Source: Elephas maximus indicus
Taxonomy: Eukaryota; Chordata; Mammalia; Proboscidea; Elephantidae
Length of the DNA stretch: 64,000 nucleotides
Direction: 5' to 3'
NCBI RefSeq assembly: GCF_024166365.1
Contig: NC_064819.1
Coordinates: 212,561,293-212,625,292 of the forward strand
In this document: piece after piece, positions 48,693 to 59,498 of the stretch
Numbering within the stretch: the first letter of the stretch is position 1
Layout of the letters: every line of letters begins with the position of its first letter
Notes under the pieces: generated by a model
Seen by the model: only the letters and a program-made list of their open reading frames with translations
Database searches by the model: none
Told to the model about the DNA's origin: nothing
Program-made: the position numbers and the translations under genes

Positions 48693-48981
48693 AGCTGTGA
48701 GTTCCTTGGACCGCTATTTCCGTTAATATGTGTAAGGCTGGCAGCCAGGTTTGACTGATATGTCCTATGTCTCTGAGCCTAGCTTCCTTCTCTGTGAAAT
48801 GAGGTTGTAGTTCATCTTTGCCTCTTCCAGCACAAAGCTTCGTTGAATATATAATTGTGCTTTTGTTTTAGAAGCATACTCATTGTAGCATGAATGGGAA
48901 ACACCTCATTCATGTAGCAGCGTTGGAAATGAGCCCCTTTCTCCAAATGAGTGAACTTCCCACGTCACAGAAGTTTATTGT
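48693..48981 (+). other. Non-genic; MIR-like piece at about 48740-48830
   Basis: gcagccaggtttgactgata, gagcctagcttccttctctg and tgaaatgaggttgtag look MIR-like. Otherwise unique. Confidence 0.4.
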
Positions 48982-49111
48982 CTTAATGGTAAAAAAAAAA
49001 AAACCTGTTGCCATCGAATCGATTCCAATTCATAGCAACCCTGTAGAACAGAATAGAACTGCCCCATAGGGTTTCCAAGGAGTGCCTGGTGGATTCAAAC
49101 TGCCAACTTTT

Positions 49112-50989
49112 TTTTTTTTAGTAATTTTTATTGAGCTTTAAGTGAACATTTACAAATCAAGTCAGTCTGTCACATATAAGCTTATATATACCTTACTCCA
49201 TACGCCCACTTACTCGCCCCCTAATGAGTCAGCCCTTCCAGTCTCTCCTTTCGTGACAATTTTGCCAGTTTCTAACCCTCTCTACCCTCCCATCTCCCCT
49301 CCAGACAGGAGATGCCAACACAGTCTCAAGTGTCCACCTGATACAAGTAGCTCACTCTTCATCAGTATCTCTCTCCTACCCATGGTCCAGTCCCTTCCAT
49401 GTCTGATGAGTTGTCTTTAGAAATGGTTCCTGTCCTGGGCCAACAGAAGGTTTGGGGACCATGACCACCGGGATTCCTCTAGTCTCAGTCAGACCATTAA
49501 GTCTGGTCTTTTTATGAGAATTTGGGGTCTGCATCCCACTGATCTCCTACTCCCTCAGGGGTTCTCCATTGTGCTCCCTGTCAGGGCAGTCATCAGTTGT
49601 GGTCGGGCACCATCTAGTTCTTCTGGTCTCAGGATGATGTAAGTCTCTGGTTCCTGTGGCCCTTTCTGTCTCTTGGGCTCATAGTTATCGTGTGACCTTG
49701 GTGTTCTTCATTCTCCTTTGATCCAGGTGGGTTGAGACCAATTGATGCATCTTAGATGGCCACTTGTTAGCATTTAAGACCCCAGACGCCACATTTCAAA
49801 GTGGGATACAAAATGTTTTCATAATAGAATTATTTTGCCAATTGACTTAGAAGTCCCCTTAAGCCATAGTCCCCAAACCCCCGCCCTCGCTCCGCTGACC
49901 TTTGAAGCATTCAGTTTATCCCGGAAACTTCTTTGCTTTTGGTCCAGTCCAGTTGAGCTGACCTTCCATGTATTGAGTATTGTCCTTCCCTTCACCTGAA
50001 GTAGTTCTTATCTACTAACTAATCAGTAAATAACCCTCTCCCACCCTCCCTCCCTCCCCTCCTCGTAACCACAAAAGTATGTGTTCTTCTCAGTTTATAC
50101 TATTTCTCAAGATCTTATAATAGTGGCCTTATACAATATTTGTCCTTTTGCCTCTGACTCATTTCGCTCAGCATAATGTCTTCCACGTTCCTCCATGTTA
50201 TGAAATGTTTCACAGAGTCGTCACTGTTCTTTATCGATGCGTAGTATTCCATTGTGTGAATATACCACAATTTATTTACCCATTCATCCGTTGATGGACA
50301 CCTTGGTTGCTTCCAGCTTTTTGCTATTGTAAACAGAGCTGCAATAAACATGGGTGTGCATATATCTGTTTGTGTGAAGGCTCTTATTTCTCTAGGGTAT
50401 ATTCCAAGGAGTGGGATTTCTGGGTTGTATGGTAGTTCTTTTTCTAACTTTGGAAATCTACCTGGCGTTTTACATTCCCACCAGCAGTGTATGAGAGTTC
50501 CAATCTCTCCGCAGCCTCTCCAACATTTATTATTTTGTGTTTTTTGGATTAATGCCAGCCTTGTTGGAGTGAGGTGGAATCTCATCGTAGTTTTAATTTG
50601 CATTTCTCTAATGGCTAATGATCGAGAGCATTTTCTCATGTATCTGTTAGCTGCCTGAATATGTTCTTTAGTGAAATGTGTGTTCATATCCTTTGCCCAC
50701 TTCTTGATTGGGTTGTTTGTCTTTTTGTGGTTGAGTTTTAACAGAATCATATAGATTTTAGAGATGAGGTGCTGGTCGGAGATGTCATAGCTGAAAATTC
50801 TTTCCCAGTCTGTAGGTGGTCTTTTTACTCTTTTGGTGAAGTCCTTAGATGAGCATAGGTGTTTGATTTTTAGAAGCTCCCAGTTATCTTGTTTCTCTTC
50901 ATCATTTTTGGTAATGTTTTGTATTCTGTTTATGCCTTGTATTAGGGCTCCTAACGTTGTCCCTATTTTTTCTTCCATGATCTTTATTG
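49112..50989 (-). mobile_element. L1 LINE, 5'-truncated, young-looking, antisense
   Basis: A T run at 49108-49119 (poly(A) on the minus strand) leads into about 1 kb of 3' UTR and then the ORF2 C-terminus, to the truncation point at 50989. The target duplication tcaaactgccaactttt lies at about 49095-49111 and 50990-51006, within the SINE. The ORF2 part is uninterrupted, in contrast with all other L1 relics here, which suggests recent insertion. Confidence 0.92.
50115..50989 (-). pseudogene. L1 ORF2 C-terminal fragment, uninterrupted
   Basis: About 290 codons are open to the natural stop. They carry typical L1 ORF2p C-terminal blocks: KMNTHFTKEHIQ-like (near residue 105), MRFHLTPTRLALIQK (near 140), the Cys/His-rich CWRGCGEIGTLIHCWWECK and EYYASIKNSDD. 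No endonuclease or RT is present because of 5' truncation, so it cannot act alone. The first few codons before 50989 come from the SINE. Confidence 0.9.
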
Positions 50990-51078
50990 TCAAACTGCCA
51001 ACTTTTTGGTTAGTAGCTGTAGCTCTTAACCACTATGCCACCAGGGTTTCTATTACTTAATGGTAGTTTTCCTTTTTT

Positions 51079-51282
51079 AAAAGGAGTCCTAGTGGTGTGA
51101 TGGTTAAGCACTCCGCTGTTAACCGAAAGGTCAACAGTTTGAACTTACCAGACGCTCTTCCAAAGAAGAGACCTGGTGATCTGCTTCTGTAAAGATTACA
51201 GGCTAGGAAACACAGTGGGGCAGTTCTGCTCTGCCCTATATGGTCACTATGAGTCAGAATCGACTTGATGGTATAGAACAAC
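51079..51282 (+). mobile_element. AfroSINE, long variant
   Basis: ggagtcctagtggtgtgatg, aaccgaaaggtcaacagttt, gcttctgtaaagattacagg and tcagaatcgacttgatggt. It lies only 13 bp beyond the previous SINE's right target duplication. Confidence 0.88.
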
Positions 51283-51880
51283 CGTCCTTTTCAAAGTGCC
51301 TACTATTTTTTTTTTTTACTAAGTGCCATGCAGTGTTACCTAGTTCTTTGTGGTGAATAGCATTCTGTTCACAGAAGAAATAGGTATTTGTCCTCTAAAC
51401 CATGCAGTTGGTTGGGGAACCGGGATATAAGTACGTGCCACCTCAGAGCTCATGTCCATTATTATGTTTACTAGTATTATTATTTATTATAACATGTTGC
51501 TTCTTATAAGCAGTGAAACTGCTTTTAATTTCAAATGTTTTAGATGATTGTTTTTGAAAACATTCCTTCCATTAAAAAAAAAATAGTCCTGAGAGCTTAG
51601 CCTTTTGTTAGTTTAACTTTCCAGTAGGGAACGCATTCTGCTGGAACTTTAGTGAATATGAAGGCCTGATATAAGTTTCAGACACTACTGAAAATTTCTG
51701 TGTGTCTGGCAGGTGTGAATAATGAATTTCATTTTTGTTCCCAAGAGATTCTGAACGTGGCTACAAAGTTAGGTGCATGGTGTTGGTATATCCAGTTTTC
51801 CTTTCTTGTTTAAGTCTTTTCTTTTAATTTCACTGCAGACTGGATAACCAAGCTGATATTAGAATGCCTAGGATGATAGT
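51283..51880. other. Non-genic, apparently unique
   Basis: Only a T tract (51308-51319) and an A run (51574-51582) stand out. Confidence 0.4.
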
Positions 51881-52079
51881 AGGAGCCTTGGTGGTGAAGT
51901 GGTTAAGTGCTGGACTGCTAACTCAAGTGTCAGCAGTTTGAACCTACCAGGTGCTTTTGGGGAGAAAGATGTGCCAGTCTGCTTCCATAAAGATTTACAG
52001 CCTTGGAAACCATATGGGGCAGTTCTGCTCTGTTGTATAGGGTCCCTATGAGTCAGAATTAACTCAATGGCAGTGGGTA
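51881..52079 (+). mobile_element. AfroSINE, long variant
   Basis: aggagccttggtggtgaagt, ctggactgctaactcaagtg, ccataaagatttacagcctt and gtcagaattaactcaatggc. Well preserved. Confidence 0.9.
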
Positions 52080-52084
52080 AATCA

Positions 52085-52285
52085 AGTACTTGCTGAGTAT
52101 TATGCACTAGTTTTGAAAGACATTATCTTTCTTAATTACCTCAGCAGCTCTATGGAGTAGATACGAGAACTGTTCCTGTTTTACTGATGAGGAGTAGGAA
52201 GCACAAGGTGGTCAAGTAAAATTTCCAAGGGTTGCATAGTTGATAAATGACAATCCCAGGTCTGCCTTGGTCTCTTTGCTACTAC
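52085..52285 (+). mobile_element. MIR
   Basis: gagtattatgcactagtttt, ttaattacctcagcagctct, tgttttactgatgaggagta, gggttgcatagttgataaat. The order and spacing fit MIR. Confidence 0.6.
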
Positions 52286-52761
52286 ATGGTTTCCCACAGT
52301 AAGAGACAGATTTGAAATAAAAGCTTGAGTCCAGCTCAGGAATTATTTGATATCTATTTTAGCTTAATCTAGTCTTTTCTTCCTACTTCTCTGTTTTTCT
52401 CTTTAGTGTTACATGTTTTTCCCCAGATAAGCAACTTTCAGGTAAAGAAGGTATTACTGTGACCCCAAAGTATCTTGTTACTTGCCTTTCTTTATAGAAA
52501 TAAAATGACTGTCAATTACCCTTTATTTTAAAAGTAACACCTGCTTGTTGGAGATCTTAAGATGTTCTGGAGAGTTCTTACTGTTACTTAATTGCCTGGC
52601 CACTTCATGACTCTCTGGTTAACCAGTCCACTGATGGTCCCTTACGGCAGTTGACTTATTCTTGGAGCCCCTTTGCTGGCTTGCCCCCTTTGATGGTATT
52701 GAGTCAATGTAAGATAGCACACCATTGCTTTGAGCCAAGATGATACGGATTCTCCTCTCTA
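52286..52761. other. Non-genic, apparently unique
   Basis: No exon or repeat recognised. Confidence 0.4.
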
Positions 52762-52895
52762 AATCAGTCAGGCTACTACCCAGAAGGTCAACAGTTTGAA
52801 TCCACTAGCTGCTCCTTGGAACAGTTCTACTCGTCCTATAGGGTTGCTATGAGTCTAGATCGACTTGATGGCAACAGATTTGGTTTTTCGTTTTT
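52762..52895 (+). mobile_element. AfroSINE, 5'-truncated and internally shortened
   Basis: cagtcaggctactacccaga, ggtcaacagtttgaatccac, gttgctatgagtctagatcg, ending gatttggtttttcg before a T run. Confidence 0.8.
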
Positions 52896-53045
52896 TTTTT
52901 TTTTTTTTTAGTAGACTACAAGTATTACAGAAACTAGTAAATGATGTTAGATGGAGGGGTGGTGCTTTGAAAAATCTCATAATTCTTCTTTACAGTAGTT
53001 TCATGTTTAAAGTGAAAATTATATTTCATACAGATTTAGGCCAGA

Positions 53046-53187
53046 AAACCTACTGCCATCAAGTAGATTCCCACTCATATAGGGCAGAGCAGAACTGCCC
53101 TATCGGGTTTCCAAGGAGCAGCTCTGGATTTGAACTGCCAACCTTTTGGTTATCAGCCGAACACTTAACCACTGCACAACCAGGTCT
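53046..53187 (-). mobile_element. AfroSINE, antisense
   Basis: gccatcaagtagattcccac, gccctatcgggtttccaagg, ttatcagccgaacacttaac, ccactgcacaaccagg. A few bases are lost near the shared tail. Confidence 0.85.
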
Positions 53188-53397
53188 ACCAGCCATTTAA
53201 AAACATTGATAGCTATTGTAATATCAAGAAATTAATCTATTTTTTTAAATTGGTGCTTCCATGCTTCATTTTAGGGGGAAGAAGAGAGCTTGAATAGTTT
53301 AATTTTATTTTTAATATTTCCATTTGTAAAGTAGCAGATATTATAATATGATAATGTTTTCTTAAAGTCAGAATTTCTGGGACTCTATAGGGGAGAT

Positions 53398-53559
53398 GGA
53401 AATCCTGGTGGCGTAGTGGTTAAGTGCTTCAGCCACTAATCAAGAGGTCAGCAGTTCAAATTTGCCAGGCGCTCCTTGGAAACTATGGGGCAGTTCTACT
53501 CTATCCTATAGGGTCGCTACGAGTTGGAATTGACTCGACGGCAGTGGGTTTTTTGGTTT
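53398..53559 (+). mobile_element. AfroSINE with target duplication
   Basis: ggaaatcctggtggcgtagt ... attgactcgacggcagtggg. It is flanked by tataggggagat at 53386-53397 and 53560-53571. Confidence 0.93.
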
Positions 53560-53571
53560 TATAGGGGAGAT

Positions 53572-53983
53572 TGATATAAACATCTTCTTCTTGCTACCCA
53601 GGTAGGCTTGTGTCTTTTGAGGCTGAAGCTGAAATTGCTCTATTTTTTTTTAAACAAATGATTTCTTTTTTAATTGCCTGAATATTTCCCATCTTCATGC
53701 AGAAATCACCTATTATATAAACTCTGGTAAGGAAGGTAGGACCAGTTAGCAAATAAAATATGGTGAAACCTGGGAGAGCTGGAACCTGATGGACTGCCTT
53801 GTTTTTGCAGGTCTTGCAAGTTTTCTGCCTTTGACAGGATGCCTACTATCGCTTTCTGCTAAGAATCCTACCTTGTTAGTTTTGAGTTTTCCTTCTCTGG
53901 CAGGTTTCCACCTTACATAGGTTCTGGCTTTCACAGGTTTTACTGTACATCATTTTGTTTTTACCTTTTGCCTAACTAACTTA
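53572..53983. other. Non-genic, apparently unique
   Basis: No exon or repeat recognised. Confidence 0.4.
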
Positions 53984-54235
53984 AAGGTCCCTGGGTGGGT
54001 GCAGAATGGTTTGCACTTGACAACATGGCATCGACATGAGTCGGAATCGACTTGATGGCAACTAACAACATCAGCTAACCAAAAGGTTGGTGGTTCGAAC
54101 CCACCCAGCAGCACATCAGTTAAAAGGCTTGGCAGTCTCCTTCATGAAGATTACAGCCAAGAAAGCCATATGGAGCTCAGTTCTCCCCTGCAGCACATGG
54201 GTTCACCATGAATCAGAATCAACTATGACCACAGG
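53984..54235 (+). mobile_element. Rearranged AfroSINE (SINE end within a SINE head)
   Basis: A head (aggtccctgggtgggtgcag) is followed at about 54022-54068 by a SINE 3' end (catgagtcggaatcgacttg, gcaactaacaacatc). A second head-to-tail SINE body comes next (cagctaaccaaaaggttggt ... atcagaatcaactatgacc). Either one copy inserted into another or two copies recombined. Confidence 0.75.
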
Positions 54236-54418
54236 TTAAGTAATAACTTACAGGAAGTGATAAGTTCATTATAATCTTTGAAGTTTCTTCTTTATTTGGA
54301 AGCAAAACTGAAGAAGGTTTCTGTTTTACAGTTCCTGCTGAAAACCTACTTTTACTATTAATGCCATGATGCTTTACTGAGTGCTAAGTGTTTTGAGTCT
54401 TACTTTGTTCCCTTGCAG
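54236..54418 (+). other. Probable intron end with acceptor site
   Basis: The stretch ends in a pyrimidine-rich acceptor, cttactttgttcccttgcag, with AG at 54417-54418. Candidate branch-point words such as gtgctaag lie about 30 bp upstream. Confidence 0.5.
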
Positions 54419-54519
54419 GATGTTTCACGCAGGTCGAATGTGGAGCTATCGCTGGAAATGGAAGCCAGGTCCTCTTCTATTCTTACTTGTTTTATATATC
54501 GAATGTGTCCCTCACTCAG
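54419..54519 (+). CDS. Candidate first coding exon of an unidentified secreted or membrane protein
   Basis: A 101-bp segment is bounded by a good acceptor (ttgttcccttgcag|G) and a consensus donor (ctcactcag|gtaagaaag). An ATG at 54420 opens 33 codons and the exon ends in phase 1. A second in-frame ATG is at 54438. The peptide has a basic, Trp-rich start ([15 protein letters not shown]), then a hydrophobic core ([11 protein letters not shown]), then CVPHS, the layout of a signal peptide. The gene probably uses the CpG island at 39455-40452 as promoter, with further exons past the window. I do not recognise the protein. A chance exon-like segment remains possible. Confidence 0.55.
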
Positions 54520-54898
54520 GTAAGAAAGACTCTCACATTCAGCCCTGAATTTGATGATGATTACATTGCTTTCAGTCTAAGTGTTCTGCTTATTTAAGCC
54601 ATCTCAGCTTTATTTATGGGGATATTATTCTACTTCTGTCCTTACAGGTTTTTCTGTCCATCGCCTCTTTATATTCTCTGAGTTCTATGTCAATACTATT
54701 ACTTTAATCATTGGTTTATTTTCTGATGAATATAGTTCTTAAAATATCATTGTATTTTAGTATTATTTATTTATCTAGCCCATATTGAGTGATGAGATAG
54801 TACATATCTGACGTGAAGTAAGTGCTAGCTCTTTCTTCTGTTGAATAAATATACACACTAAATTCCCTTCTTTTTTCTGTTTTTGTGTAGTTATATAG
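54520..54898 (+). other. Intron-like, unique
   Basis: Starts with the donor gtaagaaag. No repeat or exon is recognised. Confidence 0.4.
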
Positions 54899-55013
54899 AA
54901 CTTGGCTGCTAACCAAAAGGTCAGCAGTTCTAATCCACCAGCTGCTCCTTGGAAACCCCGTGGGGCAGTTCTACTCTGTCCTATAGGGTTGCTGTGAGTC
55001 TGGATGGCAATAT
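54899..55013 (+). mobile_element. AfroSINE, 5'-truncated
   Basis: cttggctgctaaccaaaagg, cagttctaatccaccagctg, ctatagggttgctgtgagtc. The first 25-30 bp and the last few bases are missing. Confidence 0.85.
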
Positions 55014-56009
55014 ATATATATTTTTTAATGTAGTAATTTATGTAAGGTATAGACTTTGCCATTTAAGTTCATTTGCATTTTATTAGCGTGTTACAGTATG
55101 AAATAGGAATTTGAAATTACGTCTTTAGGCTACACAGTTCAGTTTACTTAAACTGGTATGAAGAAGTTAATTTTAAAATACAGATTTTTCTGGAATCAAA
55201 ATATCTAGTTTTTGTTATTACGTTTTTTCCCTGAATTTTGAAACATGGTCCTTTTAGCTGTTGTTGAAACTAAATTTTCTGTAAACAGGTAATTATATGA
55301 ATATGCCAGTCAGAGCCTGAGAATTGTGAATGGTGTTAAAAAGTAAAGCTTTTCTTCATTACTTGGTTTTGTCACCGTGCAAACTGCCATTTCCCTTCGG
55401 TCCATTCTGTTATACTTTTTTCCTGTTGAATTGATTCAGTTTAGTATCTTTTTTTTTTAAGAATAAAAGTAAAATGTCAAGAAAATAACTACTCACTTTA
55501 TTACTTGGGATTTAATCAAGGTTTTTTATATTTCATATTTATAATATGTATACTTATAAATTATGCTTTTAAATAATCATATGGATAAATTCTCTACTTA
55601 AATTGCTTTTTCATAGGTCAAGATATTCAACTTGCCTTTAATATGTCGGTACTTATTTTTCCAAACCACCAAGTATTTGAAGGGTTTTTCAGCTCCTTAC
55701 TTAGGAAAACCTCTGGCACTTGTTTAGTGACTTCACACAAAACTGATCTTTGGAGGAATTTTTTGGTCTTTGTTTCGATTTCATTGGAAAGTCACTGTTT
55801 CTGATACTGAGTCATTGCTTGAAAGTGAAAATAAACTTATAAAGAGACCTGAAAAGAAAGAAATACGGAATCTGTGTGATGTATGGTGTGGAGCCACTTT
55901 TCTTACTTTTTGAAAGTGCTCTTCTCTGAGCCAGTCACAAGAGGCAAGATTAACTCTGAGATTACAGTCTGCTCAGGTCTGGTTTTTTATTTTTATCTTT
56001 GCAAGTATG
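55014..56009. other. Intron-like, apparently unique
   Basis: No recognisable repeat except short T/A runs. No exon with both splice sites was found by eye. Confidence 0.4.
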
Positions 56010-56021
56010 TAAGGCTTTTTC

Positions 56022-56182
56022 AGGAAACCCTAGTGGCATAGTGGTTAAGTGCTATGGCTGCTAACCAAAGGGTTGGCAGTTCGAATCCGCCAGGTGCTCC
56101 TTGGAAACTCTATGGGGGCAATTCTACTCTGTCCTATAGCGTCGCTATGAGTCGGAATCGGCACTGGGTTTGCTTTTGGTTT
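56022..56182 (+). mobile_element. AfroSINE with target duplication
   Basis: aggaaaccctagtggcatag ... gtcggaatcggcactgggtt and tgcttttggtt. The flanks taaggctttttc (56010-56021) and taaggcttcttc (56183-56194) are the target duplication with one mismatch. Confidence 0.92.
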
Positions 56183-56765
56183 TAAGGCTTCTTCAAACCA
56201 GACCAGCTCAAATTGGCAATTTTAGATGTCAGCATTTTCATTGATAGATGCCCATTTCAGAAGTTTAATCATTTGGGTAAGTGAAACAATACACGTATTT
56301 TAGACTAGTTAAAGAATCAACAGGGCTGGGACTAGGTTGAGGCAAGAGAAGCACTTAGAGTGCAAAATTTAAGAAGGCACGCATTCTCAAAGTACTTAAA
56401 TTTGTTTGTAAGCTACTATCTCATATAAGAATTTTTTAAACTTTATTTCTCTCATTACCTAGTTCTTTGTGTGCCTTACATAAGGTTTTGTGAAAATTTG
56501 CTGTGTTCACTCATAAAGCTAGAATGTTTTGTATCTGTTTCTCTGTAGCCATGGGTCACTTAAAGTGCTACCAATTAACACATAAATATCTGAACTCACA
56601 AAAATACCTTAGGAGTTATTGTTAGCATTTTAATATATAATTTTTGCCTCATAAGAGCTCAGCATGAGATTCCTTACAGTGAACTCAACATATTTAAAAT
56701 AATGCACACTACAACTTTAGAGAGATCTAATTTTCAAAGTCTTATTTTTGTGTAAATCAAAGCAT
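56183..56765. other. Intron-like, AT-rich
   Basis: No clear repeat or exon. Confidence 0.4.
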
Positions 56766-56950
56766 TAAAAAAAAAAAAATTGCCGTTGAGTCGATTCCAA
56801 CTCATAGCGAACCTACAGGTCAGAGTAGAACTGTCCCATAGGGTTTCCAAGGCCGTAAATCTTTATGGAAGCAGACTGCCACATCTTTCTCCTGTGGAAC
56901 AGCTGGTGGGTTCAAATCGCAGACCTTTAACCACTCTGCCACCAGGGCTC
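56766..56950 (-). mobile_element. AfroSINE, long variant, antisense
   Basis: The A run at 56767-56779 is followed by the complement of the tail (gccgttgagtcgattccaac), aaggccgtaaatctttatgg and ccactctgccaccagggctc. The middle lacks the B-box spacer gcagctgagag. Confidence 0.88.
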
Positions 56951-57211
56951 ATATATATAACAGACATCGCAAGCTTTGCATACTCCAACAGGACACTTGA
57001 TTCCTGTCTTCTCCCTCAGTCTTTGCAATCCATCCTATTGTCCTACTGTCCTTTTTCACCCTCATATTTTCTAGACACACTGGCTTTTCTGTTTCTTCAC
57101 TGGGCCTTCCTAGTATCTTTTTTTCCCTAACTCTCACATGCTGGATTCTTTTTTGACATTCAGATCTCAGTGTGAATATTACCACCAAAGATAAGCCTTC
57201 CCTATCCCCCA
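56951..57211. other. Non-genic, pyrimidine-rich old sequence
   Basis: The text (cacatgctggattctttttt, acattcagatctcagtgtga, taagccttccctatccc) recalls an L2-type 3' end, but it is too short to call firmly. Confidence 0.35.
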
Positions 57212-57342
57212 ATTCTTGGAAGAAAGGCCTGGCAATTTACTTCTGAAAAATCAGCCATCTAAACCCTTGTGGAACGCAGTTCTACTCTGACACACACGTG
57301 GGTCACCATGAGTCAGAATCGACTTGATGGCAACTGCAGAAG
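57212..57342 (+). mobile_element. AfroSINE, older subfamily, 5'-truncated
   Basis: ttggaagaaaggcctggcaa, ttctgaaaaatcagccatct, acgcagttctactctgacac, gtcagaatcgacttgatggc. Same subfamily as the copy at 2686. Confidence 0.82.
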
Positions 57343-57719
57343 GTCTCCCCCAGTTCAGCCCCTCTATCGCTTTGCCCTTTAGTAGTAACCTGCAGAGGTG
57401 TGGCTTGCTCTCGATTGTCAGTGTTTTTTTTTTTTTAATTTGACTGGGATAACTAGGTTGGAGAATGGGCAAAACCTCTTTTATTTGTTAAAATTGACAC
57501 AGTTCAAATGATTATAAATTAGAATAGAATCTTATGGATAGCTTCTGTAAATTTAATTCATATAGTAGAACTGCAGTGTTAAGTTTCTTAATGGATAAGT
57601 TAACGTTTGTATTTTCATAGGGCACTTAAAAAGCAAACAGTATAGGTTTTTGTTCTTTAGGATTTTAAAAACTAATGTAGAAACTTTCACCTAAAGCACA
57701 ATAAATTTAAATAATAAGA
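57343..57719. other. Intron-like, unique
   Basis: A T run lies at 57426-57437. No exon. Confidence 0.4.
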
Positions 57720-58355
57720 CAAGTTGGAAAAAAAAGCTAACATAGAAAAACAACTCATTGCCTCTTGACAAGTGATGAATATAACTCATAATAATAATTA
57801 CAGTAATATAACAATGGAATATTTAAACCAATCCCACAGAAATACAAATTAAGACAACACAATGTTGTTGAAAATATCCAGTATTATCAAAGTTGTTGGC
57901 TTAATCTTTTGGGAAGGCAATTGGAGAACAGTTTTTTAAAAATTAAGAATGTGTATACTCTTTGACATACTACTCCCATACGTAGATGTCTGTCTTATAG
58001 AAATAAAAACATAATAAATATGTAGAGCAATATGTTACCATATGTTAGCTGTAGCATTATAATAGCAAACAATTGGAAAAGAGTCATCCACAGGGAACTT
58101 GTTATATAAATTACAGTCATACCATGAAATACTGTGCAGCCATTCAAACAGTGTGGTCAAAATGAATATATTGGCTTGGAAAGATGCCCATGATAATAGT
58201 GTTAAATTAAAAAGCAAATTAATTTGGAAAAGGACAGCAAGAATGGTCCCACATCTTGAAGAATGTAATTAGTATTACTGAGTTGTACATGTAGAAATTG
58301 TTGAAATGGTACCTCTTTGGTTGTGAATGTTTTCACCAAAAAAAAAAAAAAAAAA
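57720..58355 (+). mobile_element. Old L1 ORF2 3' end, sense
   Basis: tactctttgacatactactc, aacaattggaaaagagtcat, taccatgaaatactgtgcag then ccattcaaacagtgtgg, and the final A run at 58338-58355 follow the L1 ORF2 C-terminal and tail order. Many stops are present, so it is an old subfamily (L1M type). Confidence 0.65.
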
Positions 58356-59251
58356 GGCCAAAGCGCCAGCAGTTTAGGGAAACTCAAAAAACAAGCACAG
58401 AGACAAACAAAAAACAATATTAAGATTATCCCATTTTTATAATAGGTTATTAAAAACTGGGATGTATTATTTATATGTATGTTTGTATAAGATTGGATAA
58501 GCATATTAATAAAACATGGAATAATACATAGTAGGCTTTTATACTAAGTTATCTCAGGGGCATGGGGCTGGAAGAAGGAAGGGAAGACAGAGCTTTATAC
58601 ACTTCTGAATTATTTGGCTTGTTAAAATGAGCATGTATTACTTTGGTAGTTTGGGGGGAAAAAAAACCAAAACTAATAAATTTATTTGGTTAAAAAAAAT
58701 CCAACCACATTGAAAAAATGGCCAGTGAAATTATAGAAGTGAATGTTACCTGACCGTTAGTCACGTAACTTTTAACTCTGAGTCTTTTTCCACTTGATAA
58801 GAATCTCTGAAAGGCATTTGAAATAATTTCTCTTTGTGTGTCGTGACAGTCCAGGACTCTGGAGATGAATAACAATACCCCAAGCAGACGGAGGGTTATG
58901 GCTTCAAGTAGAGTGGGAAGCAAACTGCCAAGAGCCGGTGAATTCCTAGGCAACCAGCGGCCTTTTTCCACACAGGATAGCCTTAGTCACGAGCGCTGCG
59001 GGAGGAGTCTTCCTTCTCTCCTGAAAATCGATGATAGCAGCAGATTGTTTTGAGGTTCGGTGTTAATTCTAATATCTATGATACATCTGCAGCTAAAAGG
59101 GGAAATATTTCTGAAAGTACAGTCTGACCTGAATTGTGTACTTTCTAGCCCATAGCACAGCATAGTTCTGGAAGGCAGGTGATTGGGCAGAGTGGGTTTT
59201 GTGCTTTTTTTGTTGTTTGTATATTTTTCTCGTGATCATTTTGATTGTTAG
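58356..59251. other. Intron-like; slightly CpG-richer piece at 58860-59055
   Basis: No repeat is recognised. The segment 58860-59055 has several CpGs (acgagcgctgcgggagg) and an open frame of 62 codons on the plus strand. It has no clear acceptor or donor pair and no motif I recognise. Confidence 0.35.
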
Positions 59252-59430
59252 CTGCCACCCGAGTCAGCTGCTGACTCGTGGCAACCCCATGTGTTACAGT
59301 GTAGAACTACTCCATAAGGCTTTCTTGGCTTGTAATTTTTACAGAAGCAATTTGCCAGGCCTTTTTTTCCTCAGAGCTGCTGGGTGGGTTTGAACTGCCA
59401 ACCTTTAGGTTAGCAGCAATTGCAAACCAC
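59252..59430 (-). mobile_element. AfroSINE, long variant, antisense, worn
   Basis: gagtcagctgctgactcgtg, aaggctttcttggcttgtaa, gctgggtgggtttgaactgc, aggttagcagcaattg. Confidence 0.8.
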
Positions 59431-59498
59431 ATAATGAGCAATCATTCTCTGGTGTCAGTTACATTGTGATGTATATTTAAATATATGTTAAATAGACA

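Larger units (their letters stand above)
48992..51055 (-). mobile_element. AfroSINE split by a young L1
   Basis: The halves at 48992-49111 (aaaaaacctgttgccatcg ... caaactgccaacttt) and 51007-51055 (ggttagtagctgtagctctt ... ccaccagggtttc) form one antisense SINE. Its own target duplication is cttaatggta at 48982-48991 and 51056-51065. Confidence 0.92.

Noticed and set aside
50350..50658. Plus-strand frame of 102 codons
   Set aside because: It is the shadow of the minus-strand L1 ORF2 fragment.
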